Positions 1-7,307 of a stretch of 64,000 bases of DNA are shown here, piece after piece. Each line of letters begins with the position of its first letter. The first letter of the stretch is position 1. Both the position numbers and the translations under genes were made by a program. Below the pieces are notes generated by a model. That model searched no databases and was not told where the DNA came from. It saw only the letters and a program-made list of their open reading frames with translations. The stretch spans positions 310,001 through 374,000 of the forward strand of contig CAWKAV010000016.1 of NCBI GenBank assembly GCA_963847735.1, given 5' to 3'. The stretch comes from CAWKAV01 sp963847735. GTDB lineage: Bacteria; Desulfobacterota; Desulfuromonadia; Desulfuromonadales; BM103.

Positions 1-464
1 GGGTGTCTGCCCGGTGATGAACAGCTGAGCATCTTTGATGCGGCAATGAAATATGCCGAGAACAAACACGCCTCTGGTGATCATGGCCGGCAAGGAGTAC
101 GGCACCGGATCGAGCCGGGACTGGGCTGCCAAAGGAACTCTTCTGCTCGGAGTGAAGGCCGTGATTGCCGAAAGTTACGAGCGTATTCATCGTTCCAACC
201 TGGTCGGCATGGGGATTTTGCCGCTGCAGTTCAAGAAGGGCGATGATCGTAAGACTCTCGCAATTGATGGCAGCGAAACCTTTGATCTGATCGGGCAGAA
301 GACTCCGATCGAACCAGGACAGGATATCACTCTTGCGGATTAACCGTGCCGACGGCAGCAGTCAGGAGCTCGTTGTGACCTGTCGCATTGATACCGCCGA
401 TGAAGAGCAGTATTTCCAGAGTGGCGGAATTCTTAATTATGTGCTGCGGAATTTGATGAAATAG
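1..464 (+). CDS. acnA: Aconitate hydratase A, C-terminal part (5' end outside window, two frameshifts)
   Basis: This is the C-terminal swivel domain of aconitase, the [4Fe-4S] enzyme that interconverts citrate and isocitrate in the TCA cycle. The reading moves through three frames: it opens with EQLSIFDAAMKYAEN, continues with AGKEYGTGSSRDWAAKG and VIAESYERIHRSNLVGMGI, and ends with FQSGGILNYVLRNLMK before a TAG at 462-464. The GSSRDWAAKG and SYERIHRSN segments are hallmarks of the AcnA/IRP1 type. One surplus base near 62-68 (an AAA run) and one near 331-335 (a TT) explain both frame changes, and no residues are lost. The gene begins before the window. The family call is secure, and the frameshifts are probably sequence error. 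Confidence 0.9.
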
Positions 465-492
465 GGAGTTGGGAATTTCGGAGTTTTGTGAC

Positions 493-528
493 ATAGGGAC
501 TGTCCCCGCAAGGGGTGAGTCCGCTATA
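493..528. repeat. GC-rich nested hairpin between convergent genes
   Basis: An inner stem CCCC-gcaa-GGGG is enclosed by a GGACT/AGTCC arm and an ATA/TAT end. It lies between the aconitase stop and the stop of the opposing ABM gene, so it could terminate transcription in both directions. The core resembles short REP-like palindromes that recur in related genomes, but I cannot test copy number here. There is no strong T-run. Confidence 0.45.
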
Positions 529-566
529 GTTTTGCCGTCATGTAAATTGGAACGAGATTCTCCCGA

Positions 567-891
567 TTACTCTGGAGCTTCCATTCGATTACTCATGCCA
601 TAATCCCGGACGACCTCCGCTACGCGTATCCTGAAATCAGCAAAGATCTCCGGCTTTACCCTTTGCCTGGGCCATACGATGCAACTCAAATTCCCGCCAT
701 TTTTTAATCGATGTTTCGTCCTCCCAGAAAGAGAGGGAACAAAGCTTGCCCTCTTCAGATAGACTGGTAAAACGCTCGATGGAGATAAAACCGTCAACTT
801 GAGCCAGATGCTCTCTCAGTTGTGCTGCAATCTGCAGATATTCTTCCTGCCTTCCTTCCTTGATTTGGACTTCGAAAATGACAGCGATCAT
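567..891 (-). CDS. Antibiotic biosynthesis monooxygenase (ABM) domain protein, frameshifted
   Basis: This is a small ferredoxin-like alpha+beta barrel protein of the ABM/YgiN superfamily. Members are dimeric and often act as quinol monooxygenases or heme/quinone-related oxygenases, but the substrate here is unknown. It opens with a beta strand (MIAVIFEVQIKEGRQEEY), has the typical DGFISIERF strand and a SFWEDETSIKKWRE segment, and ends in VVRDYGMSNRMEAPE. The last third is in another frame. Removing one A from the AAA run near 655 joins KGK to PEIFADFRIRV and gives about 107 residues, the normal size for a single ABM domain. It stands alone on the minus strand next to tag. Confidence 0.75.
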
Positions 892-902
892 GGTTGCCCT
901 CT

Positions 903-1482
903 TCAGCGTTGCGCATTGTTTGATTTCTGATAGCGAAAGCAGTCGATGGTGTGGTCGTTGACCATACCGACGGCCTGCATGAAGGCGTAGCAGATGGTTG
1001 TGCCGACGAAGTTGAAGCCGCGTTTTTTCAGGTCTTTGCTCAACCGGTCGGAAAGTGGTGTGTGCGCCGGGATGTCACTGTGCTTTCTGCCAGGCATTTA
1101 TGACCGGTGTGCCGTCGACGTACTGCCAGAGGTATTCGGCAAAAGAAGAATACTCTTCACAGAATCTGCAAAAAACCACGGGCATTTTTGATGGTTGCTT
1201 CGATCTTCAGGCGATTGCGGACGATGCCGGCATCCTGCATCAGGCGATGGATCTCTTCATCATCGTACCGGGCGATCTTGTCCGGATCGAAGTTGATGCA
1301 AAGCCTGACGATAGTTGTCGCGTTTTTTCAGAATGGTCAGCCAGCTGAGTCCGGCTTGGGCCCCTTCGAGAATCAACATCTCAAAGAGCCGGCGGTCGTC
1401 ATAGCACAGGAACACCCCACTCGTCGTCGTGGTAGGCAACATACAGCGGGTCGCTGCCACACCATGTACAACGCTTGATCAT
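903..1482 (-). CDS. tag: DNA-3-methyladenine glycosylase I, at least four frameshifts
   Basis: This is Tag, which excises N3-methyladenine from alkylated DNA in base excision repair. The start MIKRCTWCGSDP keeps the N-terminal Cys of the zinc snap. Next come YHDDEWGVP and LFEMLILEGAQAGLSWLTIL, then FDPDKIARYDDEEIHRLM, FAEYLWQYVDGTPVINAW and HSDIPAHTPLSDRLSKDLKKRGFNFVG, and finally the zinc-binding region HTIDCFRY. These pieces lie in successive frames, with shifts near 1427, 1305, 1170 and 1083. All the expected family motifs survive, which argues for base-calling error rather than decay. The start lies at or inside the 3' end of the nuclease gene upstream, so the two are probably co-transcribed. 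Confidence 0.88.
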
Positions 1483-1486
1483 CTTC

Positions 1487-2026
1487 AAGTTCTCCAGTCC
1501 CCAGCCCAGTGCTCTTGCACTGTCCTTCGCCCACAGTCCCACTTCAGACTGGCGCGCTTTGTCCTCTGCAGCGAGAAAATCTTCTTTCATCCTGAATGCG
1601 AATCTTCTGTAAACAACAGCCAGCCCCTGTTCGACAAGCATGCGATTGAGCAGACGACCATCAGGCAGGTACACATAGGCAAGCAGGCGGTCGTGCCGGT
1701 CACGCGGAGGGTCGTCGAGGGCCAGGCTGACCTTTTGTCCTTTGACGTGCTTGATGTTGAATGTCTTGGCCGCCTGGTAAATCTGTCGTTGCCTGGCGGC
1801 AGAGACGCCCTTGTCTCAGGAGATACTGGTCACGGCTCGAGTCTTCTCTCTCCGGCGCGTCGATGCCGATCAGGCGGACTTTGCCGACAGTGTCAATTTC
1901 AGGGTGTCGCCATCGTAGACCCAGCGTAACCACGCCCTGCAGGGCAGGAGCTGGCTCTTCGGCACAGGCAGACAGGATCAGCAGGAAGCTCAGGCAGAGA
2001 AGCAGGCAGAAAGTTCTGGAAATCAA
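1487..2026 (-). CDS. Thermonuclease-family (SNase-like) lipoprotein, frameshifted
   Basis: This is a staphylococcal-nuclease-like protein with a lipoprotein signal peptide (ISRTFCLLLCLSFLLILSAC; the lipobox Cys is near residue 21). The core KVRLIGIDAPERED carries the first catalytic arginine and acidic residues of the OB-fold nuclease. A later frame has the LPDGRLLNRMLVEQGLAVVYRR stretch and the C-terminal QSEVGLWAKD typical of the family. At least three single-base shifts separate the parts (near 1945, 1800 and 1680). A surplus G in GGGG near 1500 would hide the stop, making the nuclease appear to run into tag in the same frame. The start is probably the TTG at 2026, which overlaps the upstream stop as TTGA. 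Confidence 0.72.
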
Positions 2027-2451
2027 CCGCGACCCCAGAACAGGCGGCAGAAAATCCCGGTAAAGAGATCCCCAGACCAGGTTGTAGAGAAAAACGAAGA
2101 GTGGTGTGAGTTGGCCGAGCTCAAGACCCAGCCAGCCGTGAGCGGGTCATGTTGGGATAGACGACGAAGAGCTGAAAAGCGGTGGGCAGCAGGCTGATCC
2201 ACAGCCCTTTGCGGGCCCAGTGACGACGGGATTTTAGCGGCCCGACGGTGAGGAAATAAATCAGCCCCCAGAGGCCTCCCCAAACCAGGCGGGAATAGAG
2301 CCAGTCCGGGGTCAGTGCGGGTGTCATGCGCACACCCGCCATTGCCGGGAAGTCCCATTTGACCGGCTTGCCAGGCAACCAGGCTGCTACAGAGTGCGCC
2401 TAGCATCCCGGCGCAGAAACAGACGGTCATCAGGGTTCTGCTGCGTAGCAT
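2023..2451 (-). CDS. Small integral membrane protein, unknown function, frameshifted
   Basis: I do not recognise a named family. The protein begins MLRSRTLMTVCFCAGMLGALCSSL (a hydrophobic first helix), continues in another frame with RLVWGGLWGLIYFLTVGPLKSRR and KGLWISLLPTAFQLFVVYPNM, and ends in a third frame with LTPLFVFLYNLVWGSLYRDF. With two or three one-base corrections it is about 140 residues with three or four membrane helices and a basic loop. Its stop overlaps the nuclease start, so it is probably translated with it. The stop at 2023-2025 is reached if GGGG near 2033 is read as GGG. Confidence 0.55.
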   Translation of the reverse strand: MLRSRTLMTVCFCAGMLGALCSSLVAWQAGQMGLPGNGGCAHDTRTDPGLALFPPGLGRPLGADLFPHRRAAKIPSSLGPQRAVDQPAAHRFSALRRLSQHDPLTAGWVLSSANSHHSSFFSTTWSGDLFTGIFCRLFWGRG

Positions 2452-2477
2452 GGTTCCTCCTGGTACGACGGCTAATT

Positions 2478-3299
2478 TCAGCTTTTGTTCAAGGCCGCCC
2501 CCTCGTTCATGCTGCCGGTTCGGTAGCCCTGCAGGTCCAGGGCAACGTAGGTGAAGCCGGCAGACTTGAACTCGGCCAGTAGCTGCAGGCGCATCTTATC
2601 ATCAATGATTCTGGATAGTTCGTCAAGGGCAACCTCAATACGGGCGGTTTCACCATGATAGCGAACGCGAAAGGTGTGAAAGCCCTTTTCGCGCATGAAG
2701 GTTTCACAACGATCAATCTGCTGCAAGCGTTCGGCGGTAATCCGCGTGCCATAGGGGAAGCGTGAGGCGAGACATGCAAAGGGTTGCTTGTCGGCCGTTG
2801 AGAGGCCGCTCCGGCGACTCAGCGCACGGATGTCCTCCTTGGCAAGGCCAGCTTCAAGCAGAGGAGAACGAACCTTTAATTCTGTGGCGGCCTGCCGCCC
2901 GGGCGGTAGTCATTCAGGTCGTCGAGATTTGAACCGTCGAGGACTTCAGCGTAACCGAGCTCACTGGCCTTGTTCAGGCAGATTTCAAACAGCTCCTTTT
3001 TGCAGTGATAGCAACGTCGCGGCGGATTGTCAGCAAAGCCGGGAATCTCTAACTCGTTGCTGTCGACAACAACTTGCTGAACACCCAGCTCCTTTGCCAG
3101 CCTTACGCTTTCGTTGAATTCGTGGCTCGGGTAGGTTGGTGAGGTGGCTGTCAGCGCGATAACGCGTTCGGCACCAAGCACGTCCCGTGCTGTCTGCAAG
3201 AGAAAGGTTGAGTCAACGCCGCCGGAAAAGGCGACCACTGCTGAGCCTAACTCAGTCAGAATGTCTTTCAGCTTTTGAAATTTACAGTCAAGTGTGCAT
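2478..3299 (-). CDS. larE: ATP-dependent sacrificial sulfur transferase LarE, frameshifted
   Basis: LarE adenylates and thiolates the pyridinium dicarboxylate mononucleotide during synthesis of the nickel-pincer cofactor of lactate racemase-type enzymes. The PP-loop VAFSGGVDSTFLL is clear. Downstream are PPRRCYHCKKELF, DGSNLDDLNDYRPG and the FACLASRFPYGTRIT segment, whose Cys aligns with the sulfur-donating position in the family. The C-terminal domain ends RTGSMNEGAALNKS. One frame change near 2880 joins RPGGR to the second half. The N-terminus FQKLKDILTELGSAV is in frame but lacks an ATG; the ATG at 3299 would fit if another base is wrong, and a GTG at 3238 would be too late because it sits inside the PP-loop strand. 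It follows cysK on the same strand; larB-larC are 50 kb away. Confidence 0.85.
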
Positions 3300-3311
3300 G
3301 AGATTAAGCAG

Positions 3312-3335
3312 GCCTCCGGCCAGTGAGCCGGAGGC
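3312..3335 (-). terminator. Intergenic hairpin between cysK and larE
   Basis: A perfect 9-bp stem (GCCTCCGGC with GCCGGAGGC) and a 6-nt loop lie between the cysK stop and the larE start. It is followed on the minus strand by a T-poor tract, so it would be a weak terminator or an attenuator/processing site that lowers larE expression relative to cysK. Confidence 0.5.
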
Positions 3336-3364
3336 TGCCTGTCGTTTGAAGTGTTAAAATCTGT

Positions 3365-4277
3365 TCAGTCAAAGATGTTGGTGGAGAGATAGCGCTCGCC
3401 GGTGTCGCAGAGAATCGTGACGACATTCTGACCAGGTTTCAGCCGTGCGGCAATCTGGCGGGCGGCAAAGACGTTGGCTCCTGCAGAGATGCCGACAAAT
3501 ACCCCTTCTTCCCGGGCAAGGTCGCGGGCTGTTTGCATGGCTTGCTCATTGGTGACGGTGATGATCTCTGTCAAGATGTTTGTGTTAAGAACATCCGGAA
3601 CAAAACCGGCGCCAATACCCTGAATTTTGTGCGGACCGGGTTCGCCACCAGAGAGAACCGGTGAGTCACTTGGCTCTACAGCGACGATCAGGGCGCGCGG
3701 GGTTCTTGCTCTTGATCGCCTGGCCAACACCGGTTATTGTGCCGCCGGTACCGACCCCGGCAACAAGAGCATCGACTTGGTTGTCGAGGTCGCGCAGAAT
3801 CTCGGGCCCGGTTGTTTCCAGGTGAACTCTCGGATTGGCAGGGTTGCAGAATTGTTGGGGCATGAACGCCTTGCGCTCGGCAGCAATCTCTTCCGCTTTT
3901 TCGATCGCGCCACGCATCCCCTTCGCGCCGGGAGTGAGGATAAGCTCGGCACCAAAAGCACCAAGCAGGCGACGACGTTCCATCGACATGGTGTCGGGCA
4001 TGATCAATACGATCTGGTAGCCCTTGATTGCACCGACCAGGGAGATGCCTATGCCGGTGTTGCCGCTGGTTGGTTCAACAATAACGTCACCCGGTTTCAG
4101 CAGGCCATCCTGCTCGGCCTGCTCGATCATGGCCTTGGCGATGCGGTCCTTGACGCTGCCGCCAGGGTTGGCACTCTCCAGTTTGCCCCACAGTGTTGCC
4201 GACCCTTCAGGAGTGCTTATCTTTACCAGGGGGGTGTTGCCGATGCGATCAAGTGTTGAGGAATATCTCTCTGCCAT
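3365..4277 (-). CDS. cysK: Cysteine synthase (O-acetylserine sulfhydrylase), one frameshift
   Basis: This PLP enzyme makes L-cysteine from O-acetylserine and sulfide. The PLP lysine is in NPGGSVKDRIA (about Lys43), followed by PTSGNTGIG, which binds substrate and cofactor, and GVGTGGTITGVG, the phosphate-binding glycine loop. The end reads TILCDTGERYLST, the SxxE/TGERYLST signature of CysK. The frame changes once near 3700, between IKSKNPAR and ALIVAVEP. The combined length of about 303 residues is standard. It sits 28 bases behind the Rrf2 regulator and ahead of larE, so control by that regulator in response to cysteine or Fe-S status is likely. Confidence 0.92.
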
Positions 4278-4304
4278 GACTAGAGCCTCCTTAAGGCCGT
4301 AGTC

Positions 4305-4772
4305 CTAAATGAAATACATGAAACGGTGGTCCAGTTCCTTTTCCATGCCCATGGCCTTGGCGTCTTCACACAGGTCTTTTAAGGTTACGGAATCCAGATA
4401 GTCATTAAGGCGCTTGCTTGCTTCCATCCAGATTTTCTGAGTGACGCATTCGTTGTCGAATTCACACTCTTTTTTGCAGCCCTTGCCCGATTTGATACAG
4501 TCGACCAGGGCCATTTCACCTTCTGCTGCGGTAATGATCTGTTGGACGGTTATCTCCTCGGGTTTGCGGGATAAAAAATATCCACCCTGAGGGCCTCTTC
4601 GGCTTTTCAGCAGCCCACCTCGCTTTAGATCCTGAAAAATCTGTTCGAGGTAGCGCGGAGAGATATTCTGACGACGGCTGATATCCTTGATCTGTGCGGG
4701 CAGAGTGCCGGCATGATAGGCCATGTCAAAGAGGGCGCGCAGGCCATAGCGACTTTTGGTTGATAAACGCAT
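4305..4772 (-). CDS. Rrf2-family transcriptional regulator (IscR/CymR-like)
   Basis: This is a 155-residue winged-helix regulator of the Rrf2 family. The start MRLSTKSRYGLRALFDMAY is the family's canonical N-terminus; an upstream in-frame codon at 4832 lies inside the promoter and is rejected. The recognition helix region is ISPRYLEQIFQDLKRGGLLKSRRGPQGGY. Four cysteines (C92, C99, C103, C109) lie in CIKSGKGCKKECEFDNEC, close to the three-Cys Fe-S ligand set of IscR. This suggests an iron-sulfur or redox-sensing protein rather than a cluster-free CymR. As the first gene of the regulator-cysK-larE set, it probably controls sulfur assimilation and its own promoter. Confidence 0.88.
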   Translation of the reverse strand: MRLSTKSRYGLRALFDMAYHAGTLPAQIKDISRRQNISPRYLEQIFQDLKRGGLLKSRRGPQGGYFLSRKPEEITVQQIITAAEGEMALVDCIKSGKGCKKECEFDNECVTQKIWMEASKRLNDYLDSVTLKDLCEDAKAMGMEKELDHRFMYFI

Positions 4773-4802
4773 AAGTAATCTCCATATAGTTTTGTTGGAT
4801 AT

Positions 4803-4832
4803 TTTATAAGTATAGTCTATTTCACTTGTCAA
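4803..4832 (-). promoter_or_regulatory. Sigma-70-type promoter of the Rrf2-cysK cluster
   Basis: On the minus strand there is a perfect -35 TTGACA (4827-4832), an 18-bp spacer and a -10 TATAAA (4803-4808). The predicted start near 4796 gives a leader of about 25 nt before the ATG at 4772. The A/T-rich spacer and flanks would be the place for an Rrf2 operator. Confidence 0.65.
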
Positions 4833-5126
4833 GAATTTAAGTTTTTATAAATCTTTTCCCGATGCCGGGAGTGGCTTATACCTTCATTCAACAATTGTGA
4901 CTAATGTACATGAAGAGCATGGACAATGGTTGAGCCAACATCTGCAGTTAAAGCTCCGGTGGCTATAATGCCGACCTCGGCGAGAATGTGGTTCGCCTGT
5001 ATCGTGATCAACTGGTTATCAACCCGCAAGAGAACCCCGATCTTTGTGCAATTTATCCACTGAATTCCCTGGTGAATAAATGATCTCCATGCAACGGTAA
5101 TATCCTTATGGGTTCGTGGTAGGAAA

Positions 5127-5162
5127 ACGGCAAGGGCCAGCTGAGTAGCTGCCCCTTACCGT
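5127..5162. repeat. Hairpin, copy A of a GCAAGGGCCAGCT palindrome
   Basis: The left arm ACGGCAAGGGCCAGCT pairs with AGCTGCCCCTTACCGT across a GAGT loop, with mismatches. It shares its left arm with the hairpin at 5639-5672, about 510 bases away, so the two bracket the gene-free region. Confidence 0.55.
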
Positions 5163-5208
5163 TTCAGGTTGCTGATAAAGTTTAATTTTGTTTCTTTGAT
5201 TGAGAATG

Positions 5209-5237
5209 AGAGCAACAGATTATCGATCTGTTGCTCT
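5209..5237 (+). terminator. Perfect 12-bp hairpin followed by T-rich tract
   Basis: AGAGCAACAGAT and ATCTGTTGCTCT form a perfect 12-bp stem with a 5-nt loop, followed on the plus strand by TTAGTTTTTCTTT. This fits a rho-independent terminator, although no plus-strand gene is visible upstream. Confidence 0.55.
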
Positions 5238-5292
5238 TTAGTTTTTCTTTAAAAACAAAAGCAGAATCGGCGGGTCTCGGCCCGCCTGCCGA

Positions 5293-5320
5293 CATACTTT
5301 TGCCTGGCAGCAAAAGTATG
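5293..5320. repeat. Perfect 11-bp hairpin CATACTTTTGC / GCAAAAGTATG
   Basis: This is a perfect inverted repeat with a 6-nt loop (CTGGCA), directly preceded by a second GC-rich hairpin (GGCGGG/CCCGCC, 5269-5286). Both stems are in the part that reads as a Cys/Arg-rich pseudo-protein on the minus strand. Confidence 0.55.
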
Positions 5321-5590
5321 CAAAAGTGCCTTCTCCTGGCGGAGGGCATATTCCTTCGCATGGTTTCCGTGGTTTCTATGGGTCGCTGAATAGGGAAGCC
5401 GGCCCTGTTCAGGGGGCCTCTCTTTAGTGCTTTCTTGCAGCAAGAAGAGTAACAACACCTAAACATTCAAAATGTTACTGCGGGAGGGGACCTAAAGGGC
5501 CTCGTCAACTACGGGGGATCTGTAGACAGGTTATCGATCCGTTGCTCAAAATTACTAAAAAACACAGCAGCACACAAACTGTAGGCAGAC

Positions 5591-5623
5591 AAAAAAACCC
5601 CACATTGTCTCAGTGTGAGGTTT
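5591..5623 (-). terminator. Rho-independent terminator of the downstream-reading membrane protein
   Basis: On the minus strand, AAACCTCACA pairs with TGTGGGGTTT around an ACTGAGACAA-type loop and runs into a seven-T tract. It lies about 70 bases beyond the stop of the gene at 5695-6177 and is well placed to end its transcript. Confidence 0.7.
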
Positions 5624-5638
5624 GTCAACAGTTTGAAA

Positions 5639-5672
5639 CAGCAAGGGCCAGCTATTCAGCTGGCCCTTGCTG
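5639..5672. terminator. Perfect 15-bp hairpin, copy B of the GCAAGGGCCAGCT palindrome
   Basis: CAGCAAGGGCCAGCT and its exact complement form a 15-bp stem with an ATTC loop, followed on the plus strand by TTTTTC. It could terminate plus-strand transcription and adds to termination of the leftward gene. Confidence 0.65.
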
Positions 5673-5694
5673 TTTTTCGTTAACGTGTGCTGCG

Positions 5695-6177
5695 TTATTC
5701 GTCCTCTACGCCTGGCCAATGCAGGTTATCGACGAATGAAGCTGTGCCGAAGGTCACCAGAAAGGCCACCATGGAGACAGCCAAGCTGGCTCCGGTAGGA
5801 ACCATGACCATCATATGTCCTAGATAATCCCAGCAGAACATGACTCCGGCAATCCAGCCGAGTGTAAAGCTGACGCCTACGACGTGTTTGATGAGTTCCA
5901 GATAGATGACAAAGGTGTAAATCATATCACTTGCAGTCTCTGCACAGACGCCTTCAAGTGCAAGGCGACGATTCAGGCTCCCCGCAAAGAGGCGACAAGC
6001 AAACCACATGCAGAGAAAGAAAATCCCGGTATAGACGGCGTGTCTGGCGAGTAATCCTGCCTGCGCATCAATCCTCTGTACGCCGAGGGCAAAAAATAGT
6101 GAGGACAAAAAGCCCGCAAGATAAATTGGGCGAGTACTCTTGGCGACTGCAACCCTGAGTTTTTGTAACATGTTCAA
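5695..6177 (-). CDS. Four-helix membrane protein of unknown function
   Basis: This is a 160-residue hydrophobic protein with no family I recognise. Predicted helices are about residues 17-34 (RPIYLAGFLSSLFFALGV), 46-65 (HAVYTGIFFLCMWFACRLF), 98-122 (GVSFTLGWIAGVMFCWDYLG) and 125-147 (MMVMVPTGASLAVSMVAFLV). It starts MNMLQKLRVAVAKS and ends in an acidic VEDE tail. It is a single gene between a hairpin-rich region and an AT-rich spacer, with its own terminator. The function is unknown. Confidence 0.6.
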   Translation of the reverse strand: MNMLQKLRVAVAKSTRPIYLAGFLSSLFFALGVQRIDAQAGLLARHAVYTGIFFLCMWFACRLFAGSLNRRLALEGVCAETASDMIYTFVIYLELIKHVVGVSFTLGWIAGVMFCWDYLGHMMVMVPTGASLAVSMVAFLVTFGTASFVDNLHWPGVEDE

Positions 6178-6494
6178 TCTCCCGAGTATTGGTGAGCAAT
6201 CTCTGAGAATACCTTCAGATTAACTGCATTTTCTCTGATTGTGACGCTGCAGTCCAGTTAGAAAGATATAATTTAATCTTATTTAATTTAAGGATTAAAA
6301 TTAAAAAAATCAAATAAAAATAAGTGGTTATGCTTGTAAACGTCTGATTTTAATCCGTATTTTCCTCACCCAGAAAATTATTTTTAATTAATTCTTGATT
6401 TGCGAGTTGGTCGGGAATTCTTGGCGGGAGGATTTCAGATAGATGCCCACATGATGAAAGGACGACCCCATGCGCAGTCAGAGCCAAGGGTTGT
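6178..6494. other. AT-rich spacer, no gene seen
   Basis: The middle of this 317-base stretch (about 6260-6400) is strongly AT-rich, with several A and T runs, and probably carries the promoter of the leftward gene ending at 5695. I could not single out a convincing -35/-10 pair. No reading frame with a ribosome binding site is visible. Confidence 0.5.
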
Positions 6495-7211
6495 TCAGGA
6501 AAAAGCCAGCAGACGGCCGATAAGAGCCGGTACCGCTGTTTCGACCCGAAGTGGACGCTTGCCGAGATGAATCGGGGTTAAGCCAGCAGCAACCAGTTTC
6601 TCAATTTCATAGGCTGTAAAACCTCCTTCTGGCCCGATTGCCAGGGTTATAGCTTGCTCAACATTGCCCGGGCAAGGTTGTGAAGAGCCGGGGTGAGCAA
6701 CGATGGCACATGTCCCGGCAGCGATTGCGGGGAGAACGTCTTCTACGAACGGTTTGAAACGCGGTTGAAGGTCCACTGCAGGCAGTATCGTGTCGCGGGC
6801 TTGCTCCAGGCCAAGGACGAGTAGTTCCCGGATCGCTGACGGTTCAAGTGCAGGACATTGCCAGTAGCTTTTGTCGACACGCCAACTGTTGAGCAAAATA
6901 ACCCGTTTTACACCCAGAGCTGTCAGCCCTTGCAGGACACGTTTGAAAACTTTTGGCCGTGGCATGGCCAGAATGACGGTCATCTGCAGTGGTTCGGGCG
7001 GTGGGGATTCCAGCAGGACTTCCAGCTCCAGAGAATTCCCGTCGATCGCAAGAACGGTTCCCGAGCCAGTTTTGCTGTCAAGTAAGCCGACCTGCAGGAC
7101 TTTGCCGCTGCTGACCCTGAGAACTTCTCTGGCGTGTTCATAGCGTCGGCCCACCAGCCTGACACGGTTGCAGTCAATAAAGTCTTCTGTAAATAACAGG
7201 ATGTGATTCAT
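6495..7211 (-). CDS. rsmE: 16S rRNA (uracil-1498-N3)-methyltransferase RsmE
   Basis: RsmE is a SPOUT-class methyltransferase that modifies U1498 of 16S rRNA in the 30S subunit. It starts MNHILLF, with an N-terminal PUA-like RNA-binding domain (about residues 5-65), then the SPOUT domain. Diagnostic segments are AMPRPKVFKRVLQGLTALGVKRVILL, LVLGLEQARDTILP, the knot IGPEGGFTAYEIE, and GKRPLRVETAVPALIGRLLA. The length of 238 residues is normal. An in-frame extension to 7262 exists but adds residues before the conserved start. It is transcribed leftward alone. Confidence 0.95.
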   Translation of the reverse strand: MNHILLFTEDFIDCNRVRLVGRRYEHAREVLRVSSGKVLQVGLLDSKTGSGTVLAIDGNSLELEVLLESPPPEPLQMTVILAMPRPKVFKRVLQGLTALGVKRVILLNSWRVDKSYWQCPALEPSAIRELLVLGLEQARDTILPAVDLQPRFKPFVEDVLPAIAAGTCAIVAHPGSSQPCPGNVEQAITLAIGPEGGFTAYEIEKLVAAGLTPIHLGKRPLRVETAVPALIGRLLAFS

Positions 7212-7307
7212 AAGTAGGATTTTGGTGGGAAATGAGACGGCTTGCTCTTTAAAGCGTGGCAATCGCAGGCAGCATATAGAAAAATTCTGAATGAATAGCT
7301 TAATCAG

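Larger units (their letters stand above)
4833..5694. other. Gene-free region with at least six strong hairpins (probable repeat or structured element)
   Basis: I see no convincing gene in these 860 bases. A minus-strand reading at 5182-5466 is possible, but its composition (basic, Cys-rich, overlapping several inverted repeats) suggests non-coding DNA. The stretch holds hairpins at 5127-5162, 5209-5237, 5269-5286, 5293-5320, 5595-5623 and 5639-5672. The first and last share the arm GCAAGGGCCAGCT. A half copy of the 5209-5237 hairpin recurs near 5529-5546 as TTATCGATCCGTTGCTC. The pattern fits a dispersed intergenic repeat or a structured RNA. Confidence 0.5.

Noticed and set aside
1399..1674. 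Apparent fusion of the SNase-like nuclease to tag in one frame
   Set aside because: Both proteins have normal family ends. A surplus G in a GGGG run near 1500 hides the expected stop, and both genes carry other indels.
3700..3735. cysK split as a possible pseudogene
   Set aside because: Both halves keep every active-site motif and join with a one-base change, in a window with many similar indels.
5182..5466. Minus-strand reading frame of 94 residues rich in Arg, Cys and Ser
   Set aside because: It overlaps several perfect hairpins, has no ribosome site, no hydrophobic or motif pattern, and fits a repeat element read by chance.
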